Shown one piece after another: positions 55,119 to 63,378 of a stretch of DNA of 64,000 nt. The notes beneath the pieces were generated by a model. It ran no database searches. It was not told where the DNA came from and saw only the letters and a list, made by a program, of their open reading frames with translations. Source of the stretch: Clostridiales bacterium PH28_bin88 (lineage in GTDB: Bacteria; Bacillota; PH28-bin88); the NCBI GenBank assembly GCA_000987045.1, contig LAKY01000051.1:1-64000 (forward strand), read 5' to 3'. Numbering within the stretch: position 1 is the first letter of the stretch; the number at the start of each line of letters is the position of its first letter. The position numbers were made by a program, and so were the translations under genes.

Positions 55119-55262
55119 TACTCCTCCTCAATACCCGCGATAATGCGGGCCAGCTTCTTCTGGTCCAGGTTTGCCTGGCGGGAGATCATGATGCGCTGGG
55201 CTTGGGGCGATCCTGCGCCGTGCATGGACTCGGTCAGGTAATCCACCGCCACTGGTTGTACA
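55119..55262 (-). pseudogene. C-terminal fragment of 4-hydroxybutyryl-CoA dehydratase
   Basis: The minus-strand frame ending at TAG 55119-55121 encodes AVDYLTESMHGAGSPQAQRI, continuing MISRQANLDQKKLARIIAGI, which matches the conserved C-terminus of AbfD-type 4-hydroxybutyryl-CoA dehydratase/vinylacetyl-CoA isomerase. Only about 48 codons remain, bounded upstream by the MFS gene. There is no start codon at a family position. The full enzyme yields crotonyl-CoA, the substrate of the crotonase encoded 3 kb upstream. Confidence 0.7.
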
Positions 55263-55281
55263 CTATTAGATATTGGGAGGC

Positions 55282-56499
55282 TCAACGTCTTATTTGCTCT
55301 ATTGAGTCACTGGTTTTCTGGGTCAAAAGATTCCTGATCAAAAGGGCCAATGCAGCGCAAAAGACGATTAGCCCCATTACAAGGTAAGAAACCGGCATCC
55401 CAATCCAACCGGCGGCAGCTCCGAAGACAAAAGAACTCAGGCCGATGGCGAAATCGATGGTACTTTCCTGCATGGCGAGGACCGTACCTCTAATTCTCTT
55501 ATCAGTCGCATCTACCAACCATGCACTTAGAGCCGCAATGCCTCCGGAAAAACCGCTGCCCGCCATCACGCTGCTCAGGATGAAAATTACCGGTGCCCGG
55601 GGAAGGTAAAACAGCAGCGCACCCCCGATACCTAACAGCATTACCGCAGGCCAGACTACTACCGGGCGTCCGAAGCGGTCCGAAAGGTAGCCGGCGGCCA
55701 GGGTTGCGAAAATGCCGGCAATGCTGAAGTATGTAAAGTAGATACCCGGATTGGCTGCCTGCGTGACTTTGGAAATATACAGGACTGCAAAGGTTAGCAG
55801 TGCGCCATAACCGGCTGAGGTCAACGCAATTCCAAAGAAAATCGGCCAAAGCGCCCGTTCCCTGAATACCGTCAGGAAGCGATTGGCGGAACTCATTTCT
55901 TCACTCTTTGAAAAGGCCGGAGGCTTTAGTAGCGCCAATAGTCCTAATGCCACAAGGCCGATGAAAAAGCTTGCAACAAATAGAAAACTAAAACTACGGA
56001 TCTTAAGAACCAACAGGGCGGCAGCCGGGCCGCTAATTAACGCCATGTTAAACGTCAAGCGGTAGACGCCCATGTACGTTCCCAACCTCGCCGGCGGAGC
56101 CATATCGGCTACCAGAGACCCGCCGCTGGAAAAGAATGCTGCCAGGCCGATAGCCTGAAAAACCCGCGCCAGGGTCAATGCCCACATGCTAGAGCTTATT
56201 AGGAAAAGTATCGGAGCGGTGGCAAAAACGAGTGTCCCGATGGTTAAAGGGAGCTTTCTTCCTTTTCTGTCGGTAAGAGGCCCAAAATAAAAGCGCATCA
56301 GAATGGCAGCCAGGTAAAACAAGGTGGTCTGGAGGCCGGTGTCAAATTCAGTCCCCCCGAGTTCAATTACATACAGCGGAAGTACGGTCATGGACGTGTA
56401 GAAGTTTATAAATACTAAAAATGCCCCGCAAAAAAACAAGATAAAATTCTTACGGTTTGCGATCCGCTGTTGCCATTGGCTGTTTTGCCCCATCTCCAC
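55282..56499 (-). CDS. MFS transporter
   Basis: A 405-residue carrier with twelve predicted helices. The loop 2-3 signature is MRFYFGPLTDRKGRKLPL near residue 68 and its echo in the second half is LAAGYLSDRFGRPVV near 270. It belongs to the drug/sugar-efflux-like MFS group; the substrate cannot be told. The start is GTG 56499 or the ATG two codons later. It appears monocistronic and next to gene debris on both sides. Confidence 0.82.
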   Translation of the reverse strand: MEMGQNSQWQQRIANRKNFILFFCGAFLVFINFYTSMTVLPLYVIELGGTEFDTGLQTTLFYLAAILMRFYFGPLTDRKGRKLPLTIGTLVFATAPILFLISSSMWALTLARVFQAIGLAAFFSSGGSLVADMAPPARLGTYMGVYRLTFNMALISGPAAALLVLKIRSFSFLFVASFFIGLVALGLLALLKPPAFSKSEEMSSANRFLTVFRERALWPIFFGIALTSAGYGALLTFAVLYISKVTQAANPGIYFTYFSIAGIFATLAAGYLSDRFGRPVVVWPAVMLLGIGGALLFYLPRAPVIFILSSVMAGSGFSGGIAALSAWLVDATDKRIRGTVLAMQESTIDFAIGLSSFVFGAAAGWIGMPVSYLVMGLIVFCAALALLIRNLLTQKTSDSIEQIRR

Positions 56500-56593
56500 G
56501 GTATCACCCTTGCTCTCTCAAATGTTCAGGCTTGTTTCGTTTCCTTTAATTCTCCAAGCCTTAGTTATTTCCTCTCTTCCGGCTGGCAGAGTA

Positions 56594-56624
56594 AAAGCCT
56601 CACCTAATCATTCCGTGAGGCTTT
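56594..56624 (-). terminator. Rho-independent terminator after UPF0173 gene
   Basis: A perfect ten-base stem (AAAGCCTCAC with GTGAGGCTTT, loop of eleven) is followed on the minus strand by TTTTACT when the T bases of the arm are counted. Confidence 0.75.
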
Positions 56625-56663
56625 CATTTGATAGGTATAAATTTTCTCTTCGCTCCAACTCAG

Positions 56664-57362
56664 TTAAACCTGAACTTCTTCTCCCGGCTTAATTGCGTCT
56701 ACCTTTGTCTCAGGTGCTTTTTCCTCGGCAAGGCTAATGAAGCCTTCAGCATCCTGTACGAGGATCGGGAAAGTGCCATAGTGGATGGGAATCACATGTT
56801 TCGGCTTCAGCAAGGTAAGGCTGTGGGCGGCCTGTAAGGGATCCATCACAAATACGCTTCCGATCGGCAACAATGCGAGTTCAATGTCATATATCTTCCC
56901 TAAAATCTCCATGCCCCCAAAGATTCCGGTATCTCCAGCATGATAAATGGTTTTTCCGTCTTCCAAAGTGATAATGTATCCGGCGGGTTCCCCTGCACCG
57001 CTGGAATGGACTGCCTCTGTCATAGTAACCTTAATACCTGCTACTTCTACCTGGCCGCCGATATTCATTCCCATACCAAAGATAATGTTTTCAGCCTTTA
57101 CCCCGGCCCCCTGCAGGTTTTTTACTAACTCCGGTTGTCCTATCACGGTAGCACCGGTTGCGTTTACCAGATCCGGAATATCCGTCCCCACATGGTCAAA
57201 ATGGTCATGAGTAACCAGAATTACATCTGCTTGTTTAATGTCCTCTTTCTTAACAGGGCAACTAGGGTTTCCCGTAATCCAGGGGTCAATAAGGATAACT
57301 TTTCCCTTTTCGGTTGTGATCTGGCACGCGGCGTGGCCCAGCCATTTAACACTGTTGGGCAT
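56664..57362 (-). CDS. UPF0173 metal-dependent hydrolase
   Basis: A 232-residue metallo-beta-lactamase-fold protein of the UPF0173 family. Metal ligands lie in THDHFDHVG near residue 52, AVHSSGAG near 118, HAGDTGIFG near 142 and IPIHYGTFP near 195. The family is widespread and of unknown substrate. ATG start behind GAGGAGG. Monocistronic with its own terminator. Confidence 0.9.
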   Translation of the reverse strand: MPNSVKWLGHAACQITTEKGKVILIDPWITGNPSCPVKKEDIKQADVILVTHDHFDHVGTDIPDLVNATGATVIGQPELVKNLQGAGVKAENIIFGMGMNIGGQVEVAGIKVTMTEAVHSSGAGEPAGYIITLEDGKTIYHAGDTGIFGGMEILGKIYDIELALLPIGSVFVMDPLQAAHSLTLLKPKHVIPIHYGTFPILVQDAEGFISLAEEKAPETKVDAIKPGEEVQV

Positions 57363-57481
57363 ATGGTTGCGGACCTCCTCATCTCTGAATTTGTATTTTA
57401 CATTTTCTACATACTTTATAATACTCCTGCCAGTAGCTCAATATTTCCCGCTATTAATTTAATTATTCTGGCAACGAAGGG

Positions 57482-58147
57482 TCATTTCATGGATGCGCGA
57501 CGGGGTAACGAGCGGAGGGTTTCCCTACTCTTCAAGAAACCATGGAAGAGCAGAAACAGCCCCACCATCTCCGAGCCGTATAAAAGGCTGGGCATCCCAA
57601 AGCGGGCTGCTCCCCCTGCGCCCGCAATGATAATGGTGCCGGCGGCAATGAACAGGTTGTGTACCGCTCTCCCCCTGGCCCATGAATAGAGCGCGCCTCC
57701 CAAGAGAGCCAGGCTGCCCGGTATGGTTAGAAGGGGTGACAGCACCCGAACCTCCGGAGCCATGGCCTGACCTGCAACTACCTTGCCCGGGACAAAAGCA
57801 TTTACCATTACATTGGCTCCTAGCGCGCGCGAAAGCATCAATAGGCTTAGTGCTGTGACAACCAGCGTGAAAAGATGCCCCACTCCCCTACCTAGAATGA
57901 GGTAAACGGTCCCGGCTCCCAAATAAGCCACGAGGGCGGCGGCAGCCACATAGTACCCCTTGTACAAACTGGTGTTCCAGCCCCACACCTCCGAATAAAA
58001 CTCCGCAAACGCCGCAAAGAAGAAAAGCCAAAACGCCCATGCCCAGACCAGTTGGTGGATTCTTCGCCGTTCCAGGAACTGCCTCAACAGAAGAAGCGCA
58101 AACACCAAAGCCAGCAGGCTAGTGGCTAACGGCCACACCCAATTCAT
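57482..58147 (-). CDS. Seven-helix membrane protein of unknown function
   Basis: About 221 residues from ATG 58147, almost entirely hydrophobic with roughly seven helices: LATSLLALVFALLLLRQFL, LVWAWAFWLFFFAAFAEFY, VAAAALVAYLGAGTVYLIL and others. No enzyme motif is seen. I recall proteins of this look as conserved hypotheticals in thermophilic Firmicutes. It lies downstream of crt but behind a terminator, so it is probably a separate unit. Confidence 0.6.
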   Translation of the reverse strand: MNWVWPLATSLLALVFALLLLRQFLERRRIHQLVWAWAFWLFFFAAFAEFYSEVWGWNTSLYKGYYVAAAALVAYLGAGTVYLILGRGVGHLFTLVVTALSLLMLSRALGANVMVNAFVPGKVVAGQAMAPEVRVLSPLLTIPGSLALLGGALYSWARGRAVHNLFIAAGTIIIAGAGGAARFGMPSLLYGSEMVGLFLLFHGFLKSRETLRSLPRRASMK

Positions 58148-58250
58148 TACTATCACGCCTTTCCTGGTTTATACCACACATCAATCAATTCAACACAGGC
58201 GTTATTTTTCCTGTCTCTTGGGCGTGTTCCTGTAAGATTGGTTCTAATAA

Positions 58251-58273
58251 GAAAAAACGGCGGGTAACCCGCC
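58251..58273 (-). terminator. Rho-independent terminator after crt
   Basis: GGCGGGTAACCCGCC (58259-58273) directly abuts the crotonase stop and is followed on the minus strand by GTTTTTTC. Confidence 0.9.
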
Positions 58274-59050
58274 CTAACGGTCTTGGAATTTGGCAGGGCG
58301 CTTTTCCATAAAAGCCGCCATGCCTTCTTTCCTGTCTTCAGAGGCGAAACAAACCCCGAAAAGGCCTGCTTCGTAAGCACAAGCGGTATCAATATCCGCC
58401 TGTAAACCTTTGTTTACCGCCGCTTTGGTAGCCCTGATTGCGATCTGGCCCTTGGCAGCAATTTTATTCGCCATCGCCTTGGCCGTATCCATTAATTTAT
58501 CCGCAGGCACCACCGTGTTCACTAGCCCCAATCGTTCAGCTTCCGCTGCTCCGATCATGTCTGCGGTAAGCAGCAACTCCATGGCTTTGGTCTTGCCAAT
58601 CAACCGTGGTAGCCTTTGGGTTCCACCGTAACCGGGGATGATGCCCAGGTTGATCTCCGGCTGGCCGAACCTGGCCTTTTCCGAAGCGATCCTTAAGTCA
58701 CAGGCCATGGCCAATTCACAACCGCCTCCCAGGGCATACCCGTTTACAACAGCGATCACCGGTTGAGGCAGACTCTCTATCATTGAGAAAATTTCTTGGC
58801 CAAGCCGGGAGTAACGGTAACCCTCATCCACGGTTTTGGCAACCATCTCCGCTATATCTGCTCCCGCGACAAAGGCTTTATCTCCCATTCCCGTAATAAT
58901 GACAACCTTAACCCTGCTGTCTTCTTTAATCTGCTGTAAAATAGTCCTTAATTCGTACAAGACCTCGGTACTCAGCGCATTTAACGCCTGTGGCCGGTTG
59001 ATTGTGATGATGCCAAGGTTTTCTTCTTTTTCGTAGTTAACAACACCCAT
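58274..59050 (-). CDS. crt: Enoyl-CoA hydratase (crotonase)
   Basis: A 258-residue hydratase adding water to crotonyl-CoA or similar enoyl-CoA esters. It has INRPQALNALS near residue 17, FVAGADIAEM near 65 (oxyanion hole), and GYALGGGCELAMACDLRIA near 105, followed by FGQPEINLGIIPGYGGTQRL with both catalytic glutamates. ATG 59050 has AAGGAG upstream; the GTG at 59062 overlaps it. It is the last gene of the thiolase-hbd-crt run. Confidence 0.93.
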   Translation of the reverse strand: MGVVNYEKEENLGIITINRPQALNALSTEVLYELRTILQQIKEDSRVKVVIITGMGDKAFVAGADIAEMVAKTVDEGYRYSRLGQEIFSMIESLPQPVIAVVNGYALGGGCELAMACDLRIASEKARFGQPEINLGIIPGYGGTQRLPRLIGKTKAMELLLTADMIGAAEAERLGLVNTVVPADKLMDTAKAMANKIAAKGQIAIRATKAAVNKGLQADIDTACAYEAGLFGVCFASEDRKEGMAAFMEKRPAKFQDR

Positions 59051-59086
59051 CGCTTTACTCACTCCTTACAAAAAGGCGTTTTCCGT

Positions 59087-59929
59087 TTAGTACTGGTAGA
59101 ACCCTTTACCGGTTTTACGTCCCAAGTGTCCTGCCCGCACCATCTTCTTCAACAAGGGGCAGGGCCGGTACTTATCTTCGCCGAATTCGGTGTGGAGCAC
59201 TTCCATTACGGCTAAACATACATCCAGGCCAATCAAATCAGCCAGGGCCAGCGGGCCAATGGGATGGTTGGCTCCCAGTTTCATGGCTGTGTCGATGTCC
59301 TCCGCAGTGGCCACTCCTTCCATCAGCAAAAAGGCGGCTTCGTTGATCATGGGCACCAGCATCCGGTTAACCACAAAACCAGGGGCCTCTTCCACCGTTA
59401 CCGGGGTCTTGCCCAGTTGTTTGACCAGGTCATGGACGGTTTGGTAGGTTTCCTGGGAAGTGGTGGCGCCCTTGATTACTTCCACCAACTGCATCACGGG
59501 GACCGGGTTGAAGAAGTGCATGCCGATAACTTTGTCCGGGCGTTTGGTAGCAGCAGCCAGGGCAGTGATGCTCAGGCTGGAGGTGTTAGAGGCGAAAATA
59601 GTATGAGAAGCGCAGGTAGCATCCAATTCCTCATACACCTTTTTCTTCAGGCTCATATTCTCGATCACGGCCTCGATCACCAGGTCCGCGTCTTTTCCCC
59701 CGGCAAGGTCGACAATCCCCTTAACGCGCCCCATTACCTCGTCTTTTTGCTCCAGGGCCAGCTTGTTTTTCTCCACCAGCCGCCCCAGGTTCTTATTGAT
59801 GGTGGCCAAGCCCTTCTCCACAAATTTGGTTTCGATGTCCCGTAAGAACACCTGATACCCGGCCTGGGCCACCACCTGGGCGATACCGGCCCCCATGGTA
59901 CCGGCTCCCAACACCATTACTGTCTTCAT
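59087..59929 (-). CDS. hbd: 3-hydroxybutyryl-CoA dehydrogenase
   Basis: A 280-residue NAD(P)-dependent dehydrogenase of short-chain 3-hydroxyacyl-CoA. The nucleotide loop is [20 protein letters not shown] at the N-terminus; the catalytic dyad lies in [17 protein letters not shown] near 138 (His) and the following Glu; the C-terminal helical domain has [21 protein letters not shown] behind GGGGAAG. It interconverts 3-hydroxybutyryl-CoA and acetoacetyl-CoA. Confidence 0.95.
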   Translation of the reverse strand: MKTVMVLGAGTMGAGIAQVVAQAGYQVFLRDIETKFVEKGLATINKNLGRLVEKNKLALEQKDEVMGRVKGIVDLAGGKDADLVIEAVIENMSLKKKVYEELDATCASHTIFASNTSSLSITALAAATKRPDKVIGMHFFNPVPVMQLVEVIKGATTSQETYQTVHDLVKQLGKTPVTVEEAPGFVVNRMLVPMINEAAFLLMEGVATAEDIDTAMKLGANHPIGPLALADLIGLDVCLAVMEVLHTEFGEDKYRPCPLLKKMVRAGHLGRKTGKGFYQY

Positions 59930-60139
59930 GCAACATTCTTCCCCTTTCCTAGTACATCGTATAGTCTATGCACTCTCTCTCACTAATTCTCCACTTTTTC
60001 TCCATCTCCTACCTCGAAAAGGGCCTTTTAAACCATTTTGTTTCTAGACTAAATTCCTTCATGATCCTGAATTCCCGTTCGGTTATCTGGAGGAATTGGT
60101 TCTGCCGTCATGGCGGTCGCATCACCAACGGTTTTACTC

Positions 60140-61321
60140 TCATATTCTTTCCACTACTGTGGCCATGGCGGGCCCCCCGCCTACGCATAGGCTGGCCACA
60201 CCCAACCTGTCGCCCCGGCGCTCCATTTCATAGAGCAGGGTGACAATAATCCGGATACCAGTGCAGCCCACCGGGTGGCCCAGGGCGATGCCGGACCCGT
60301 TGGCGTTGACTTTGGCCATGTCCAGCTTCAATACCCGGTTAACCGCTAAAAACTGGGCGGCAAAGGCCTCGTTAATTTCGAAGTACTCGATGTCCTCAAG
60401 TTGAAGGCCTGCATACTTAAGAGCCTTGGGAACGGCGTAAGCAGGCCCAATGCCCATGATCTCGGGCGCCACTCCGTAGGAAGCGGTTGCCAGGACTTTG
60501 GCCAGGGGCTTTACTCCCATCTCTTTGGCTTTTAACGCCGACATGAGTACTACCGCTGCCGCCCCGTCGTTGATCCCCGAGGCGTTACCCGCGGTAACGG
60601 TGCCGTCTTTTTTAAAGGCGGGTTTAAGTTTGGCCAACCCCTCCATGGACACGTCGGGCCGCGGGTGCTCATCGGTGCCCACGACAACCGTCCCTTTTTT
60701 GGTCTGGATCTCCACCGCGGCGATCTCGTCCTTGAATTTTCCTTCCCGGATGGCGGCTACCGCCCGCTGGTGGCTTAAAAAGGCCAGTTGGTCCTGTTCT
60801 TCCCGGGTGATCTGGTACTGTTCCGCCAGGTTCTCGGCAGTGACGCCCATGTGGTAGTTGTGGAAAGCATCATGCAGGGCGTCGTACAGCAGGCTGTCGT
60901 GGATGGTTCCGTTTCCCATGCGCAGGCCCTGCCGGGCGTCCAGCATCAGGTAGGGTACCCGGGACATGCTCTCTATGCCCACGGCGACGCTGATGTCTGA
61001 CTTCCCCAGCATGATTTGCTGGGTAGCGATTTCATAGGCCCGCATGGCCGAGGCGCACTGCTGGTCCACAGTGGTGGCCGCCGCCTCCACGGGGATGCCT
61101 ACACCTAGTTGAACCTGCCGGGCTGGGTTCCCCTTCACGCCGGCTTTACAGACCATGCCGGCTACCACGTCTTCCACCTGTCCCGGAGTGATGCCTGCCC
61201 GGTCCAGGGCCGCCTTGGCAGCCACCTTACCCAGGTCTACCGCCGGGACATCCTTTAGGGATCCCAGGAAGTCCCCGATGGGTGTGCGGGCGGCACCTAC
61301 GATCATTACTTCTCTTGTCAT
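60140..61321 (-). CDS. Acetyl-CoA acetyltransferase (thiolase)
   Basis: A 393-residue thiolase. The acylated cysteine is in DQQCASAMRA near 87, the second half has ALGHPVGCTGIRI near 345 with the catalytic His and CLCVGGGPA-like SLCVGGGPAMA near 375 with the second Cys. ATG 61321 has GGGGGAGG upstream, so the upstream frame extension is rejected. It splits acetoacetyl-CoA or runs in reverse. The 210-base gap to hbd holds no gene. Confidence 0.94.
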   Translation of the reverse strand: MTREVMIVGAARTPIGDFLGSLKDVPAVDLGKVAAKAALDRAGITPGQVEDVVAGMVCKAGVKGNPARQVQLGVGIPVEAAATTVDQQCASAMRAYEIATQQIMLGKSDISVAVGIESMSRVPYLMLDARQGLRMGNGTIHDSLLYDALHDAFHNYHMGVTAENLAEQYQITREEQDQLAFLSHQRAVAAIREGKFKDEIAAVEIQTKKGTVVVGTDEHPRPDVSMEGLAKLKPAFKKDGTVTAGNASGINDGAAAVVLMSALKAKEMGVKPLAKVLATASYGVAPEIMGIGPAYAVPKALKYAGLQLEDIEYFEINEAFAAQFLAVNRVLKLDMAKVNANGSGIALGHPVGCTGIRIIVTLLYEMERRGDRLGVASLCVGGGPAMATVVERI

Positions 61322-61370
61322 AAAATACCTCCCCCTTTTGACCGGAATGAAGCCTGCACGATGGCCTCGC

Positions 61371-61835
61371 CTACTTTTCGGCCTGCTTGGTATCGATTGA
61401 CACTTGTTTACCTTTTCGTGTAATGTTTTGACCTTGATAGTAGATTCCCTGCCCAAAAAATTTTTTGAGGCAGATGGCCACAGCTTCTGATAGACGTTCA
61501 GGAGGAGGCACGGGGTGCCTCCCAATCCTATTTCCACTTATTTTTAATAAAGGGCCATGGAACTCGGGCATTGTTACGCAGTCAACCGGGCAGCCACTAA
61601 CAACCAATAGCACATCGTAAGGTGGCGCGCTCCAGGGTGTGATTTGGCTCCCCGGTAAAATCGCGTGGACGGCTGCAACCAGCTCCGGTCCGTTAATGTC
61701 GGGATTGCAGTGCCCACAGTACTTTACACCGATCTTGATAACCCTTGTCTGATTAGGCTCCTTTTCACAAAGCTCACCAGCAACCCGTAAATTAAAAACT
61801 TGGAGAATCTCATTGCGCGGTCCACCCGCCGTCAA
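61371..61835 (-). CDS. Unknown cysteine-containing protein (CGHCNPDI motif)
   Basis: A protein of up to 154 residues with VKYCGHCNPDINGPELVAAV near residue 38 and VVSGCPVDCVTMPEF near 80. The cysteine spacing (CGHC, CPVDC) suggests metal or Fe-S binding. I have seen this motif in short proteins of anaerobes but know no function. The only in-frame start is a TTG within the end of the SDR gene (26-base overlap), so the exact N-terminus is unsure. It lies between the SDR and the thiolase and may belong to their complex or regulation. Confidence 0.6.
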   Translation of the reverse strand: MTAGGPRNEILQVFNLRVAGELCEKEPNQTRVIKIGVKYCGHCNPDINGPELVAAVHAILPGSQITPWSAPPYDVLLVVSGCPVDCVTMPEFHGPLLKISGNRIGRHPVPPPERLSEAVAICLKKFFGQGIYYQGQNITRKGKQVSIDTKQAEK

Positions 61836-62574
61836 TCACCAGGCTTTGCCCGGTCATGTAACGTGACGCGTCAGAAGCCATAAAAACCGCTGCTCCAACC
61901 AGATCTTCGATCTGTCCCAGCCGGCGCATGGGAATCTTATTGACGATATGCTTGTAAATTCTATCTTTTTTTAACTCATCCTCATTTATAGGAGTAAGGA
62001 CATAACCCGGGCAAAGTGCGTTGACCCTGATATTGTATTTCGCCCACTCCAAGGCAAGGGCTTTGGTTATTTGAATAACTCCTCCCTTGCTCGCGCAGTA
62101 GGGGAGCACCTGTTTCTCACCCACCAAACCCAGAATTGACGCCACATTGATGATCACCCCTCCACCCTGGCGGATCATCTGTTTACCTACCGCCTGGGCA
62201 ACAAAAAAAACGGCACGCAAATTGACCCCGGTAACGTGATCGAAATCAACCTCGGTAATATCCTCTGCCCTGGCGGTAATCGCTGTACCTGCGTTATTAA
62301 CGAGGATGTCTATGCGCCCGTATTCCTGTAAAGCAAGATCCACCATGCATGTAACCTGCTCGTTTTCTGTTACGTCTGCCGCAAGACCGGCTGCTCGCCG
62401 GCCGGTGGCCCGGATTTCTTCAGCTACCCGTTCGCAATCCTGCTGGTTACGGCTTACAATAACAATATCGGCCCCAGCTCTCGCCATGCCGTGGGCAAGG
62501 CCATACCCTATCCCTTTGGTCGAACCCGTGACTAAGGCCACCCGGCCGTGCAGTCCCATCGATGGAAAATTCAA
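61810..62574 (-). CDS. Short-chain dehydrogenase/reductase, FabG-like
   Basis: A 254-residue classical SDR. The nucleotide motif is TGSTKGIGYGLA near residue 16, then NNAG near 90, catalytic Ser near 143 (NVASILGL), and YCASKGG (Tyr-x-x-x-Lys) near 158. The C-terminal SRYMTGQSLVIDGGW is typical. Substrate is probably a 3-oxo or 3-hydroxy acyl compound, given the thiolase and hbd neighbours. TTG start behind GGAGGAG. Confidence 0.9.
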   Translation of the reverse strand: MNFPSMGLHGRVALVTGSTKGIGYGLAHGMARAGADIVIVSRNQQDCERVAEEIRATGRRAAGLAADVTENEQVTCMVDLALQEYGRIDILVNNAGTAITARAEDITEVDFDHVTGVNLRAVFFVAQAVGKQMIRQGGGVIINVASILGLVGEKQVLPYCASKGGVIQITKALALEWAKYNIRVNALCPGYVLTPINEDELKKDRIYKHIVNKIPMRRLGQIEDLVGAAVFMASDASRYMTGQSLVIDGGWTAQ

Positions 62575-62673
62575 CGTTTATTCTCCTCCATACATGTTTG
62601 ATTGATGAATAATCCGCCCGGGTTAAACAATATCTTTTTACAAGAGACCGGGTGATTCCTCCAGCAATGATGA

Positions 62674-63378
62674 TTAAACAGCCAAGTATTGCCGTACAAG
62701 CTCTTTGTCCTGCCAAATTACTTCTATTCTATCCTGGTGATGAATACGCCCTTTATCGATGATATATCCCCGTTCAGCGACGCGCCGCGCAAATTTGAGG
62801 TTTTGATCGGCCATCAGGATGGTGATCCCGGTTTGCCGGACCTCGCGCAGCACGCGTATAAAGTCTTTAACAATCAGCGGGGCCAACCCTTCGGTAGCCT
62901 CATCCAGCAAAAGCAGTTTCGGCTGCTGCATCAGCGCCCTGCCCAGCGCTAGCATCTTTTGCTGGCCACCACTCAAAAGGATCCCCTTCCGTCTGCGAAA
63001 GTCGCGCAGTATCGGAAAGATTTCATAAACCCGCTCCAGGGACCAGACCCGGGCAAGTTCTGCACGGGCCAGCCGTGCCGCCAAAAGAAGGTTGTCTTCC
63101 ACCGATAGGTCAGGAAAAATGCGGCGGTCATCCGGAACGTAGCCGATGCCCAGGCGGGCGATCTCGTGGGGCGATTTCCCGGCAATTTCCCGATCTTCAA
63201 ACCGGATACTGCCTGACCGGGGAGGAGTCAACCCCATGATGCTGCGCATGGTAGTGGTCTTTCCCGCGCCGTTCCTGCCCAGAAGAGCGACTACCTCTCC
63301 CGGGTTTACTTCCAAGGAGGTACCTTGCAGTACCTTACTTTGCCCATAAAAGGTCTCCACATTTTCCAGTTTAAGCAT
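62674..63378 (-). CDS. livF: Branched-chain amino acid-type ABC transporter ATPase LivF
   Basis: A 234-residue ATPase of the LivF group. Walker A is LLGRNGAGKTTTM near residue 33, signature LLSGGQQKMLALGRAL near 135 and Walker B LLLDEATEGLAP near 155. The start overlaps the livG stop (TAATG). LivF/LivG pairs energise uptake of amino acids, amides, urea or aromatic and other carboxylates. Given the acyl-CoA genes downstream, uptake of their substrate is possible. Confidence 0.92.
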   Translation of the reverse strand: MLKLENVETFYGQSKVLQGTSLEVNPGEVVALLGRNGAGKTTTMRSIMGLTPPRSGSIRFEDREIAGKSPHEIARLGIGYVPDDRRIFPDLSVEDNLLLAARLARAELARVWSLERVYEIFPILRDFRRRKGILLSGGQQKMLALGRALMQQPKLLLLDEATEGLAPLIVKDFIRVLREVRQTGITILMADQNLKFARRVAERGYIIDKGRIHHQDRIEVIWQDKELVRQYLAV

